Assembly: GCF_001584185.1 (NCBI RefSeq)
Contig: NZ_CP013234.1
Location: forward strand, 5,580,001-5,644,000
DNA: 64,000 nucleotides
Source: Collimonas pratensis
Lineage (GTDB): Bacteria; Pseudomonadota; Gammaproteobacteria; Burkholderiales; Burkholderiaceae_D
Direction of reading: 5' to 3'
The notes under the pieces: generated by a model
Databases searched by the model: none
The model's input: the letters and a program-made list of their open reading frames with translations, nothing else
Told to the model about the DNA's origin: nothing
Translations under genes and position numbers: made by a program
Shown: piece by piece, positions 6,089 through 14,152 of the stretch
Layout of the letters: the number at the start of each line of letters is the position of its first letter
Numbering within the stretch: the stretch's first letter is position 1

Positions 6089-8161
6089 TCAGGTAGAGGG
6101 CAAAGCGCTGGCAGGCAGCGCTTCAAACGGCGTCTCGCTGGTGCTCGGCTTGCTGGCGGCGCGCGCTGCCAGCACGGTCTTGATGCCGAAACCGAGAATG
6201 CTCAGCAGCACCAGGATGAAGAAGGCCGCCAGCCCTGCATCCAGGTAATCGTTGAAAATGATCTGCTGCATCTGCGCCACCGACTTGGCCGGCGCCAGCA
6301 ACTTGCCGTCCGCCAGCGCCGCCTGGTACTTGCCGGCATGCGTCAGGAAGCCGACCCGCGGGTTGGCATCGAAAATCTTTTGCCAGCCGGCGGTCAGGGT
6401 GCAGATCAGGATCCAGACGGTCGGCACGATGGTGACCCAGGCAAAGCGGTCGCGCTTCATCTTGAACAGCACGCAGGTCGCCAGGATCAGCGCAATCCCT
6501 GCCAGCATCTGGTTGGAAATGCCGAACAAAGGCCACAGGGTATTGATGCCGCCCAGCGGATCGACCACCCCCTGATACAGGAAATAACCCCAGCCGGCCA
6601 CGCACAAGGCGGTGGCGATCAGGCTGGCCGGCAGCGAATCGATCTTGCGCATGGAGGGCACGAAGGTGCCGAGCAGGTCCTGCAGCATGAAGCGGCCGGC
6701 GCGCGTGCCGGCGTCCACCGCGGTGAGGATGAACAAGGCTTCGAACAAGATCGCGAAGTGGTACCAGAACGCCATCATGACCTTGCCGCCGCCGATGCTG
6801 GACAGGATGTGGGCCATGCCGACCGCCAGCGTCGGTGCGCCTCCGGCACGCGAAATGATGCTGTGCTCACCGACATCCTTGGCCACCTGAGCCAGCATTT
6901 CCGGCGTCACATAAAAGCCCCATTGCGAGACCGCATGCGCCGCCGTATCGATGGTAGTGCCGATCAGCGCGGCCGGGCTGTTCATCGCAAAGTACACGCC
7001 TGGTTCAATGCAGGAAGCGGCGATCAGCGCCATGATGGCGACAAACGATTCCATCAGCATCGCACCATAGCCGATGAAACGCGCATGGCGTTCGTTTTCC
7101 AGCAGCTTGGGCGTGGTGCCGGAAGCGATCAAGGCGTGGAAGCCAGAGACCGCGCCACAGGCGATGGTAATGAACAGGAAGGGGAACAGACTGCCCGACC
7201 AGACCGGGCCGGAACCGTCCATGAACTGCGTGAAGGCCGGCATCTTCAGTTCCGGCGCGACAAACACGATGCCCAGCGCCAGGCCGACGATAGTGCCGAT
7301 CTTCAGGAAAGTCGAGAGATAGTCGCGCGGCGCCAACAGCAGCCAGACCGGCAGCACCGAAGCGATGAAGCCGTAGCCGATCAGCATCCAGGTCAGTTCC
7401 TTGCCGGTGAAGGTGAACATGGCGCCCAGCACCGGATGCTCCTGCACATACTGGCCGCCGACGATTGCCAGCATCAGCAGCACGAAGCCGATCAGCGAAA
7501 TCTCGCCAATCCGTCCCGGCCGGATATAACGGGTATACACGCCCATGAACAAGGCGATCGGAATCGTCACCGCCACGGTAAACGTGCCCCAGGGCGATTC
7601 CGCCAGCGCCTTGACCACGATCAGCGCCAGCACCGCCAGGATGATCACCATGATCATGAAAGTGCCGAACAGGGCGATCACGCCGGGCACCGTACCCAGT
7701 TCCGATTTGATCAGGTCACCGAGCGAACGGCCGTCGCGGCGGGTCGAGATGAACAGCACCATCAAGTCCTGCACGGCGCCGGCAAACACCACCCCGGCCA
7801 ATATCCACAGCATGCCGGGCAGGTAGCCCATCTGCGCCGCCAGCACCGGCCCCACCAGTGGGCCGGCGCCGGCAATCGCGGCAAAGTGATGGCCGAACAA
7901 GACGTTCTTGTTGGTCGGCACATAGTCCAGCCCGTCGTTGTACTTGTAGGCGGGCGTCATGCGGGTGGCGTCCAGGCCCAGCACCTTGTCGGAAATATAG
8001 AGGCTGTAGAAACGGTAGGCGATCAGATAGACGCAGACTGCGGCAATCACGATCCAGATGGCGCTGATGGATTCGCCGCGCCGCAGGCCGATGTAGCCAA
8101 ACGCGAATGCACCGAGCAGGGCCAGCGCAAGCCAGCCCATCTTTGAAGATAGACGATTCAT
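6089..8161 (-). CDS. cstA: Carbon starvation protein A (peptide/pyruvate transporter)
   Basis: A 690-residue polytopic protein (about 16-18 membrane segments) with the CstA signatures 'TPAYKYNDGLDYVPTNKNVLFGHHFAAIAGAGPLVGPVLAAQMGYLPG', 'HALIASGTTPKLLENE' and 'LWPLFGISNQMLAGIALILATCVLFKM'. CstA/BtsT proteins import peptides or pyruvate during carbon limitation. The length matches the CstA rather than the shorter variants. GAGGAGAAC precedes the ATG at 8161. It forms an operon with yjiX. A catabolite- or stationary-phase-controlled promoter would be expected in the 225 bp upstream, which I cannot resolve by eye. Confidence 0.95.
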   Translation of the reverse strand: MNRLSSKMGWLALALLGAFAFGYIGLRRGESISAIWIVIAAVCVYLIAYRFYSLYISDKVLGLDATRMTPAYKYNDGLDYVPTNKNVLFGHHFAAIAGAGPLVGPVLAAQMGYLPGMLWILAGVVFAGAVQDLMVLFISTRRDGRSLGDLIKSELGTVPGVIALFGTFMIMVIILAVLALIVVKALAESPWGTFTVAVTIPIALFMGVYTRYIRPGRIGEISLIGFVLLMLAIVGGQYVQEHPVLGAMFTFTGKELTWMLIGYGFIASVLPVWLLLAPRDYLSTFLKIGTIVGLALGIVFVAPELKMPAFTQFMDGSGPVWSGSLFPFLFITIACGAVSGFHALIASGTTPKLLENERHARFIGYGAMLMESFVAIMALIAASCIEPGVYFAMNSPAALIGTTIDTAAHAVSQWGFYVTPEMLAQVAKDVGEHSIISRAGGAPTLAVGMAHILSSIGGGKVMMAFWYHFAILFEALFILTAVDAGTRAGRFMLQDLLGTFVPSMRKIDSLPASLIATALCVAGWGYFLYQGVVDPLGGINTLWPLFGISNQMLAGIALILATCVLFKMKRDRFAWVTIVPTVWILICTLTAGWQKIFDANPRVGFLTHAGKYQAALADGKLLAPAKSVAQMQQIIFNDYLDAGLAAFFILVLLSILGFGIKTVLAARAASKPSTSETPFEALPASALPST

Positions 8162-8386
8162 TGTTCTCCTCCCAGGCGGGAATGAATGTTTTTAAATATT
8201 ATTTTTATTCGATAGCTGACGACGCCGCTAAACTACTAAAGGCAGCGTGGCCAGTATTTGGCATATGGAGTCAGAGAACAAGCGAGGTACTACGCAACGT
8301 TTTTACGTGATATTACGTAGATGGGAGTGAATTATCTATTTTTTGAAAACGCCAAACTGATGCATCGGCCTGAATGAAAACGCTAT

Positions 8387-9385
8387 TCACATAGTGATGC
8401 TGCGTGGTGGTCTATTGATTTCCTGCGTATATTGATAACCCTCTTCTATCAAATGCCTCCCTAGCGCCGTTAAATCCCCATATTGACGAACTGTTGATAT
8501 TCCATCCTCTAGGCGAGAGTAATAATTCGCCAACAGCTTACTAATTTTCTGGTGGTCATCATCTCCCATATCCGATTTTTCCACAATTGCGGAAAATGCC
8601 AAGATGAGGCGCTGTATGACAAAAGTCGCATGATATACCCCCAACATCGTTCTTTTATCTTGTCGAAGAGGTGAGCTGAAGCCCTCATGTTCGTCGTTTA
8701 AAACCAGCTCTTCCGACAAATTTATTGCGAATAGATAAGTATGCGCCGCTTCATGAACCCATTTGTCCAGTAAAAAAATCCAACTTGGATCGACATCCCC
8801 GTTGATCAGGATAAGCCCTTGAGTTCGATTGCTGGTTACCGAAAACGCTTTGTGTTTGTTGTCGCGTCCTGACACAAAGAACGTGACCGATTGGACCAGT
8901 TCGTCAATTTCTTGCGCCAATTCGGGATGAGCATGCGTAAGTACTGCTCGGCCAAATGCAAGTCGCCGATATACCGCCGCCTCAATCTCTGGATCGAGAG
9001 TTCCAATTGATATGGAATATGTACTGTTACTGCATTCTTCGTAAATAAGTTCTCTTATTTCCTTATTTATCGACCCTGCATGAACCAGTCCAATAGCATT
9101 CAACATCTTGGGTTCCGTGAGAAGTTGGAGAAATCGCGACGTCTCATCGAATCTACTTTCTTCTAGCAACTCGATCGACTTGTGATAAATAAAGCTAAAG
9201 AAACCGTTGTAGCTCTCAACGGGTAAACCAGCAAAATATGAACTCAATGATTCAGGGAATTGGGGCATCTGTGTTTTAACTAGCTGAGCGAACAACGCAA
9301 TGTAACTGTCTTTGAGTTCCGCCTTGTATCCGAGCCTCAATGTTCGCGCTGTCAAATTGTTTGGTTGGAAAGTGTAAGGCATCAT
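8387..9385 (-). CDS. HExxH-motif putative peptide-modifying enzyme (aKG-HExxH peptide beta-hydroxylase type)
   Basis: A 332-residue cytoplasmic protein, no signal or membrane segment. Around residues 205-260 it reads WVHEAAHTYLFAINLS ... GFSSPLRQDKRTMLGVYHATFVIQR. The HExxH, the downstream SP-x-R-x-D-x-R, and the G-x-x-H are the hallmarks of the 'HEXXH motif-containing putative peptide modification protein' family (TIGR04267), members of which have been shown to be Fe/2-oxoglutarate-dependent peptide beta-hydroxylases rather than proteases. The N-terminal half (SLSSYFAGL ... FLQLLTEPKMLNAIGLVHAGS) is typical of the family as well. Its start overlaps the MFS stop (ATGA), so it is the last gene of a coupled operon. 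Base composition is clearly more AT-rich than flanking genes, suggesting transfer. Predicted role: hydroxylation of the small peptide encoded at 11165-11257. Confidence 0.75.
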   Translation of the reverse strand: MMPYTFQPNNLTARTLRLGYKAELKDSYIALFAQLVKTQMPQFPESLSSYFAGLPVESYNGFFSFIYHKSIELLEESRFDETSRFLQLLTEPKMLNAIGLVHAGSINKEIRELIYEECSNSTYSISIGTLDPEIEAAVYRRLAFGRAVLTHAHPELAQEIDELVQSVTFFVSGRDNKHKAFSVTSNRTQGLILINGDVDPSWIFLLDKWVHEAAHTYLFAINLSEELVLNDEHEGFSSPLRQDKRTMLGVYHATFVIQRLILAFSAIVEKSDMGDDDHQKISKLLANYYSRLEDGISTVRQYGDLTALGRHLIEEGYQYTQEINRPPRSITM

Positions 9386-10683
9386 TGCCCTCTGCTAAAA
9401 AGAGCGCCATACCGACGGACATAGTATGGGACAGCGTCCCTCTCGGCATTCAACATGTTTCGGAGTGGACGCGAACAAAAAATCAAAAATACTGGTGGAA
9501 TAACCAGTATCGCCGACCATAAAATCGTGGTGTCAGGATCAAAATGACGGAACAGAAATTTAGTGAGGAATAGTCCGAGTGGAATTGAGACTGTGCATAA
9601 AAATAATAAACTTGATTCCATCGTAGCGCGATAGCCATCAGGTATCGAAATCGCTCTCTTCGCATTGATCGTCACATTGAATATTGAAAGGGATCCGCCG
9701 AGGAAAAATGCCAGGAAAAACATCACATACAGATTATTCGTGCATCCAAATCCGACTATGGTAATAGATAGTATTGCTGTGGAAAATGAGGCAATCGCAT
9801 GATGCTCCCAACGCTTCTGTAACCGGGATATTAGAAATGTCGTTGAAAATAGGACGCCAACACCTAGCGCCAACTCGACCATGGCGACATCTAGCATTGT
9901 CATGCCATGCCCAAGAATCTTTGCGGGAAGAATCACAAAAATGAAAGGTGTCAACAACATGTTTGTCAATAAAGAAGCCATTGCTATGACTCGCTCCTCT
10001 GCAATACGGATTATTCGCATAAACCCGTTGCCGAGATCGGTTAAAAGAGAAGAATATCCTTTGCCCGAATGAACTGCCGCATACTCTTTATTAAATCCTC
10101 GCAAGAAAGTCATCGCACAGACCGTCGCAAGAAAATAGGCCGTCATGGCGAGCACTAGCGATGCTTCACCGCCATATATTCCAATGACAAGTCCTCCCAA
10201 TGTCGGCCCGAAAATCAGGTTGACAATGAACATTGATGATTTGATTTTGTATGCCTGCTGAATATCAGATTCATTTGAAACTATATTCGGGATGAGTGCA
10301 GCGCCTAACGGGAAGATCGCAGCTTGAAAACCACTCAGAAGCACACCGGCAACTACTAAAACTGGCACAAATTTCACCGACTGTTCTGGTTCTGCGAAAG
10401 AAGGCATGAGGCTGACCAACAATATCGTGCTTAAAGTACCCAACAGGCAAGATATAAACAATATTCTGGTTTTTTTGAATCGTTCCGCAAATACTCCAGC
10501 TACTGGCAACAAAAATGTTGTGGTGAGCCAAATAGCGATCAGCAGATTTGATAACTGGTCTTCACGCTTTAGATTTTGGATGAATAGCCAAGTGCAAAAC
10601 ACTTGGAAGACTCTGAATCCTACTCCCGCAAATGTGTCCGCCGCAATATATAGCCAAATTTTACCGGCGGCGTTGCGATTCAC
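9382..10683 (-). CDS. MFS transporter, probable exporter of the operon product
   Basis: A 433-residue, 12-segment MFS protein. The loop 2-3 signature is degenerate ('GVFAERFKKTRILF'), the second half opens at about residue 235. The start is GTG at 10683, overlapping the TGA (10680-10682) of the upstream CMD gene in a GTGA arrangement; the last codons overlap the ATG of the HExxH gene. Such coupling on both sides argues that the three proteins are made together. Similar MFS proteins serve as exporters in siderophore and peptide natural-product clusters; substrate is inferred from context only. AT-rich like its neighbours. Confidence 0.8.
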   Translation of the reverse strand: MNRNAAGKIWLYIAADTFAGVGFRVFQVFCTWLFIQNLKREDQLSNLLIAIWLTTTFLLPVAGVFAERFKKTRILFISCLLGTLSTILLVSLMPSFAEPEQSVKFVPVLVVAGVLLSGFQAAIFPLGAALIPNIVSNESDIQQAYKIKSSMFIVNLIFGPTLGGLVIGIYGGEASLVLAMTAYFLATVCAMTFLRGFNKEYAAVHSGKGYSSLLTDLGNGFMRIIRIAEERVIAMASLLTNMLLTPFIFVILPAKILGHGMTMLDVAMVELALGVGVLFSTTFLISRLQKRWEHHAIASFSTAILSITIVGFGCTNNLYVMFFLAFFLGGSLSIFNVTINAKRAISIPDGYRATMESSLLFLCTVSIPLGLFLTKFLFRHFDPDTTILWSAILVIPPVFLIFCSRPLRNMLNAERDAVPYYVRRYGALFSRGQ

Positions 10684-11082
10684 TGCGCCACCATATTGGA
10701 TTGATTGACTCCCTTGGCCTGCGCTTTTAGTACGTCGTCAAAGATTTGTGCTGCGTTAATTGCACGTGCGTTACCAGCGAATACCGCAACCTGAATAAAC
10801 ACTTCTTTGATCTGCTTCTCAGTTAAACCCAAATTCAGGCCCGTTCGCAACTGAAATCGAAGTTGATTGGTGCAATCCCCCCATCGCCGCTAAGATGCCT
10901 AAGCTTATGAGATGCCGAACACCAATCTCTATCTCAACTCGTCGGTAGGCGAAACCATAGATATCCTGAATTAAATGATCCACGAGATCTGGAAAAATCG
11001 GGCGAAATTCTCGCTCCCCCCACTCCACGGCGTTTTCCGCGAATTTTTCAAGTAGATCTGCATTTTTTTGCAAAGGAGTCAT
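10680..11082 (-). pseudogene. Carboxymuconolactone decarboxylase/AhpD-like protein with a frameshift in a G6 tract
   Basis: From the ATG at 11082 the frame reads MTPLQKNADLLEKFAENAVE ... FPDLVDHLIQDIYGFAYRR ... RHLISLGILAAMGG and then leaves the family pattern and stops at 10819. In the neighbouring frame, starting exactly at the C6 run (10877-10882 on the plus strand), the expected continuation appears: GDCTNQLRFQLRTGLNLGLTEKQIKEVF and QVAVFAGNARAINAAQIFDD, ending at the TGA at 10680-10682 that overlaps the MFS start. Removing one G restores a 133-residue CMD protein. The product could be inactive, produced by slippage, or the shift could be a sequencing error. The canonical CMD Cys-x-x-Cys is absent; only one Cys near the helix start is seen. 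Confidence 0.75.
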
Positions 11083-11119
11083 GTCAATTCCATTCGAGTA
11101 GGAAATACCTTGCAAGCAC

Positions 11120-11133
11120 GACGAACTCTCGTC
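11120..11133 (-). other. Small hairpin between precursor peptide gene and CMD gene
   Basis: GACGA-ACTC-TCGTC (plus-strand reading) forms a 5-bp stem in the 82-bp gap between the small peptide stop and the CMD start, with flanking AAGCA/TGCTT able to extend pairing. A weak attenuator between a precursor gene and its modification genes is common in peptide natural-product operons; here it is only a possibility. Confidence 0.3.
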
Positions 11134-11164
11134 CGCCGCGCATTACTTACCTTTGCTTAAATTA

Positions 11165-11245
11165 CTATTCCTCGTCAGTGCCTATGGTTTGGACATTCAG
11201 CATTGCAACCTTAGACTTCAGCTTCATGCGATTTACGAGTTTCAT
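11165..11245 (-). CDS. Candidate precursor peptide of a RiPP-like operon (26 aa)
   Basis: Directly upstream of the CMD-MFS-HExxH genes, an ATG at 11245 preceded by GGAG at ideal spacing (GGAGAAGCACATG) opens a 26-codon frame: MKLVNRMKLKSKVAM followed by LNVQTIGTDEE and TAG (11165-11167). An ATG four codons earlier (11257) gives 30 residues beginning MEKH. The peptide is basic in its first half (five Lys/Arg) and ends in an acidic, Thr/Gly/Asp tail, like a leader plus core. There is no other coding capacity here. Known RiPP operons place such short genes first. Function is inferred from position, Shine-Dalgarno strength and the presence of a peptide-modifying enzyme. Confidence 0.55.
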   Translation of the reverse strand: MKLVNRMKLKSKVAMLNVQTIGTDEE

Positions 11246-11484
11246 GTGCTTCTCCATAAAATTGAAAAATTTCTGCCTCATCCCGCCCAGTCAGCCTTGA
11301 CTAATCGTTCCGGAGACAATTCAGCGTAAGTGGATATTGATTTTTTGGCTAGTTAACAAATCATCTAACTCCCTTTTTAAGATATTCCTTGCAATCAATG
11401 CGCTGATCACTTCTAGTTGCCGTATCCAGATATCCGCTAAAAGACATTCATCTCGCCATGGCGGATTCCCGGTAAAGTAGCGCC

Positions 11485-12849
11485 ATGAAATTACGCCAAA
11501 AAATCATCTTCCTGGCGATCGTCCCCCTGATCCTGGCGCTCTGTGCGATCGCGCTGGCCGTGCGGCATCAGGCGATTGCGCTCGGCCAGCAGCAACGGGA
11601 AACGATCCAGGCCGCCTATCTGGCCAGCAAGGAAGCCGAGCTCAAGCACTACGTGGAGCTGGCCACCTGGTCAATCGCCCATTTGTACGATTCCGGCCGC
11701 AAGGACCAGGCCACGCTGGAAGAAGCCATGGGCATCCTGTCCAAGCTGTCCTATGGCGACGACGGTTATTTTTTCATCTACGACATGCAGGGCAAGAGCC
11801 TGATGCATCCGCGCCAGCCGGAACTGGTCGGGCGCGATCTGTGGGGCATGAAAGACGCCGACGGCAACCTCACTATCCAGCACTTGATCGAACGCGCCCG
11901 CAGCGGTGGCGGCTTTGAGCGCTACCAGTGGGAAAAGCCGTCCAGCCATCATGTCGCGACCAAGCTCGGCTATGTAGTGGCGCTGCCCAACTGGGGCTGG
12001 ATGCTAGGTACCGGCATCTATATGGATGACGTCGACGCCGCACTCAGCAAGATCGATACCCAGGTGTCCGGCAATATCCGCAACACCATGTGGTGGATCG
12101 CCGCCATCGCGACCCTGAGCGCGCTGGTGGTGGGGGCTTCCGGGCTGGTGCTGAACATCAGCGAGCACCGGGTGGCCGACGCCAAGCTGAAAGTGCTGGC
12201 GCAGCGCGTGGTGCGTTCGCAGGAAGAGGAGCGCGCGCGGCTGTCGCGCGATCTGCACGATGGCATCAGCCAGTGGCTGGTGTCGATCAAGCTGCAGATC
12301 GAAGCCGGCATCGCCAAGCTCGACCACGGGCCGCAGCAGGCGGCCGCCGCGCGCAGCAATTTCGAGCGCACCGCCGGCCAGCTGAACGACGTGCTGGGCG
12401 AGGTACGACGCATTTCCCATGATCTACGGCCGGCGATCCTGGACGATCTCGGCCTGGCAGCGGCGCTTGAACACTTGACCCAGGAATGGCTGGAACACGC
12501 CGGCATTCCGATCGCCTTCAAGCACGATGGCGACATCGACGGCTTGCCGGCGGTGGCCAATACGGTGCTGTTCCGCATCGCCCAGGAAGCCTTGACCAAT
12601 ATCGCGCGCCACTCGCAGGCGACGCAGATCGAGGTGCTGCTGCAGGGCGACAGCCAGGCCGTTTCGCTGGCGGTGCACGACAATGGCGTCGGTTTCGACG
12701 TCGGCCAGATCGACAGCAACCCCAAGCGCGGCATCGGTTTGCGCAATATGGTCGAACGGCTGGAAGCGGTCGGCGGCCATCTCAGCATCAGTTCTTCATC
12801 GGCCGGCACCCGCGTGCTGGCCACCATTCCTCATGCCTCTTATATCTGA
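11485..12849 (+). CDS. Sensor histidine kinase, Cache domain plus NarL-type HisKA_3/HATPase
   Basis: A 454-residue membrane kinase. TM1 near 7-28, a periplasmic single-Cache domain (about 30-195; 'YGDDGYFFIYDMQGKSLMHPRQPELVGRDLWG', 'YVVALPNWGWMLGTGIY'), TM2 near 203-225, then HisKA_3 with the phospho-acceptor His in 'RARLSRDLHDGISQWL' and an HATPase_c domain ('LFRIAQEALTNIARHSQA', 'DNGVGFD', 'GIGLRNMVERLEAVGG'). Cache domains of this type bind small organic acids or similar ligands. It forms a two-component system with the NarL-type regulator 12 bp downstream. Confidence 0.93.
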   Translation: MKLRQKIIFLAIVPLILALCAIALAVRHQAIALGQQQRETIQAAYLASKEAELKHYVELATWSIAHLYDSGRKDQATLEEAMGILSKLSYGDDGYFFIYDMQGKSLMHPRQPELVGRDLWGMKDADGNLTIQHLIERARSGGGFERYQWEKPSSHHVATKLGYVVALPNWGWMLGTGIYMDDVDAALSKIDTQVSGNIRNTMWWIAAIATLSALVVGASGLVLNISEHRVADAKLKVLAQRVVRSQEEERARLSRDLHDGISQWLVSIKLQIEAGIAKLDHGPQQAAAARSNFERTAGQLNDVLGEVRRISHDLRPAILDDLGLAAALEHLTQEWLEHAGIPIAFKHDGDIDGLPAVANTVLFRIAQEALTNIARHSQATQIEVLLQGDSQAVSLAVHDNGVGFDVGQIDSNPKRGIGLRNMVERLEAVGGHLSISSSSAGTRVLATIPHASYI

Positions 12850-12861
12850 CCATGCCTGACC

Positions 12862-13488
12862 ATGCCTGAACCAATTACCCGAATCATGCTGGTAGACGAT
12901 CATCCCTTGGTGCGCGACGGCTTGCGCGCGCGCCTGGAAGCGGTACCGGGCTTCGCCATCGTAGCGGAAGCGGGCAGCGCCGAAGAAGCCTTGCAGCGCG
13001 CCGAGGAACAGCCTATCGACCTGATCCTGATGGATATCAACCTGCGTGGCAGCAGCAACGGCATCGACCTGACCGCGCGCTTTCACGCCAGTTTCCCGGA
13101 GATCGCGGTGCTGATCCTGAGCATGCACGACAAGACCGAATACCTGATGCAGTCGGTGCAGGCCGGCGCCCGCGGCTATGTACTGAAGGATGCGCCCGGC
13201 AAGGATATCGTGCATGCGATAGAAACCGTGATTTCCGGCGGCATGTATTACAGCGCGGCGCTGGCGCAAAAATTGGCGCGGCCGATGACGCCCGGCCAGC
13301 TGCTGACGGCGCGCGAGCGGCAGGTGTTGCAGCACATCGCCAACGGCGAATCGAACAAGCAGATCGCCCGCGAACTGGATTTAAGCGTGCGCACGGTGGA
13401 AACCCACCGCCTGAACATCAAGCGCAAGCTGGAAATCGAAGGGCAGGCGGAGCTGATCAAGTTCGCCGTGGAAAACAATTTTCGCTGA
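12862..13488 (+). CDS. NarL/LuxR-family response regulator
   Basis: A 208-residue regulator: REC domain (about 6-125) with acidic pair VDDHP, phospho-acceptor Asp in 'DLILMDINLRG', the Thr/Ser in 'LILSMHD' and Lys in 'YVLKDAPG'; LuxR HTH at 145-205 ('LTARERQVLQHIANGESNKQIARELDLSVRTVETHRLNIKRKL'). Cognate of the adjacent Cache kinase. An alternative ATG 12 bp earlier is embedded in the repeat CATGCCTGACCATGCCTGA; the second was chosen because it aligns with the family start. Confidence 0.93.
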   Translation: MPEPITRIMLVDDHPLVRDGLRARLEAVPGFAIVAEAGSAEEALQRAEEQPIDLILMDINLRGSSNGIDLTARFHASFPEIAVLILSMHDKTEYLMQSVQAGARGYVLKDAPGKDIVHAIETVISGGMYYSAALAQKLARPMTPGQLLTARERQVLQHIANGESNKQIARELDLSVRTVETHRLNIKRKLEIEGQAELIKFAVENNFR

Positions 13489-13525
13489 CGGCGGAGGAAG
13501 TGGGGTAGCTGGGCAGCCCCGATAG

Positions 13526-14005
13526 TTACCCCAACTTGCCGTCAGCCGCCAGCTCGCGGATCACGCGGATGGTGTCGATATCGGCTTCCTGGTAGGCGGA
13601 GCGGCGGAATTCATCGTAAAACTCTTGCTCGGCCTGCGCCGCAGGCTGCCGCTGGACGGCGTCGTCTTCGTATTCGAAACGCACGAATAGCATTTCCTGT
13701 TCTGGCTCTTCAATCGTCATGATCAGGCTTGAGCCGGCGATATCTTGCTGTTTCGGCACCTGGTAGCGCACTTGCAGCAGCGGCAGGTAGCTGACCACGT
13801 CCTTGACGACGACCTTGCCGTATCGCAATTCACGCGTGACCGACTGCACCGACTTGTCCGACAGCTGGCAGTCATCCAGATGTTCGACGAACAACAGCGG
13901 CTGTTCGGCCCGCATCACCAGCCCGCGCCACAGCTGTTCGCGGGTGAGGGAGTCGATCAGCGGGTTGAGGGGATCGTTGATTTCGATCAGGTGGCTGAAT
14001 TTCAT
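13526..14005 (-). CDS. SRPBCC-fold protein, DUF1857/AtaL-like
   Basis: About 159 residues beginning MKFSHLIEINDPLNPLIDSLTREQLWRGLVMRAEQP, matching the start of the DUF1857 (AtaL-like) START/SRPBCC family, which has 'F.HLVEIND...P.LTR.QLWRGL'. The fold binds hydrophobic ligands; a biological role is not established. An upstream in-frame ATG at 14044 would add 13 residues not seen in relatives. It converges on the response regulator gene and is divergent from rep. Confidence 0.75.
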   Translation of the reverse strand: MKFSHLIEINDPLNPLIDSLTREQLWRGLVMRAEQPLLFVEHLDDCQLSDKSVQSVTRELRYGKVVVKDVVSYLPLLQVRYQVPKQQDIAGSSLIMTIEEPEQEMLFVRFEYEDDAVQRQPAAQAEQEFYDEFRRSAYQEADIDTIRVIRELAADGKLG

Positions 14006-14152
14006 GGCAGGTCCGGCAAAATGGTTGATGACGGATTGTCCCATATTCCGTACAAAAACTCGGCACAGAAACTCATGCCGGGTCTGGCGCGCGGCCGGCG
14101 CTGTTAAAATACAGCGCTTTGCTCCTTCCGGCCCGCCGCTGTCTTGTCACTT

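Noticed and set aside
6338..8146. 602-codon frame on the plus strand
   Set aside because: Entirely antisense to cstA; His/Gln/Asp-rich shadow of a GC-rich gene.
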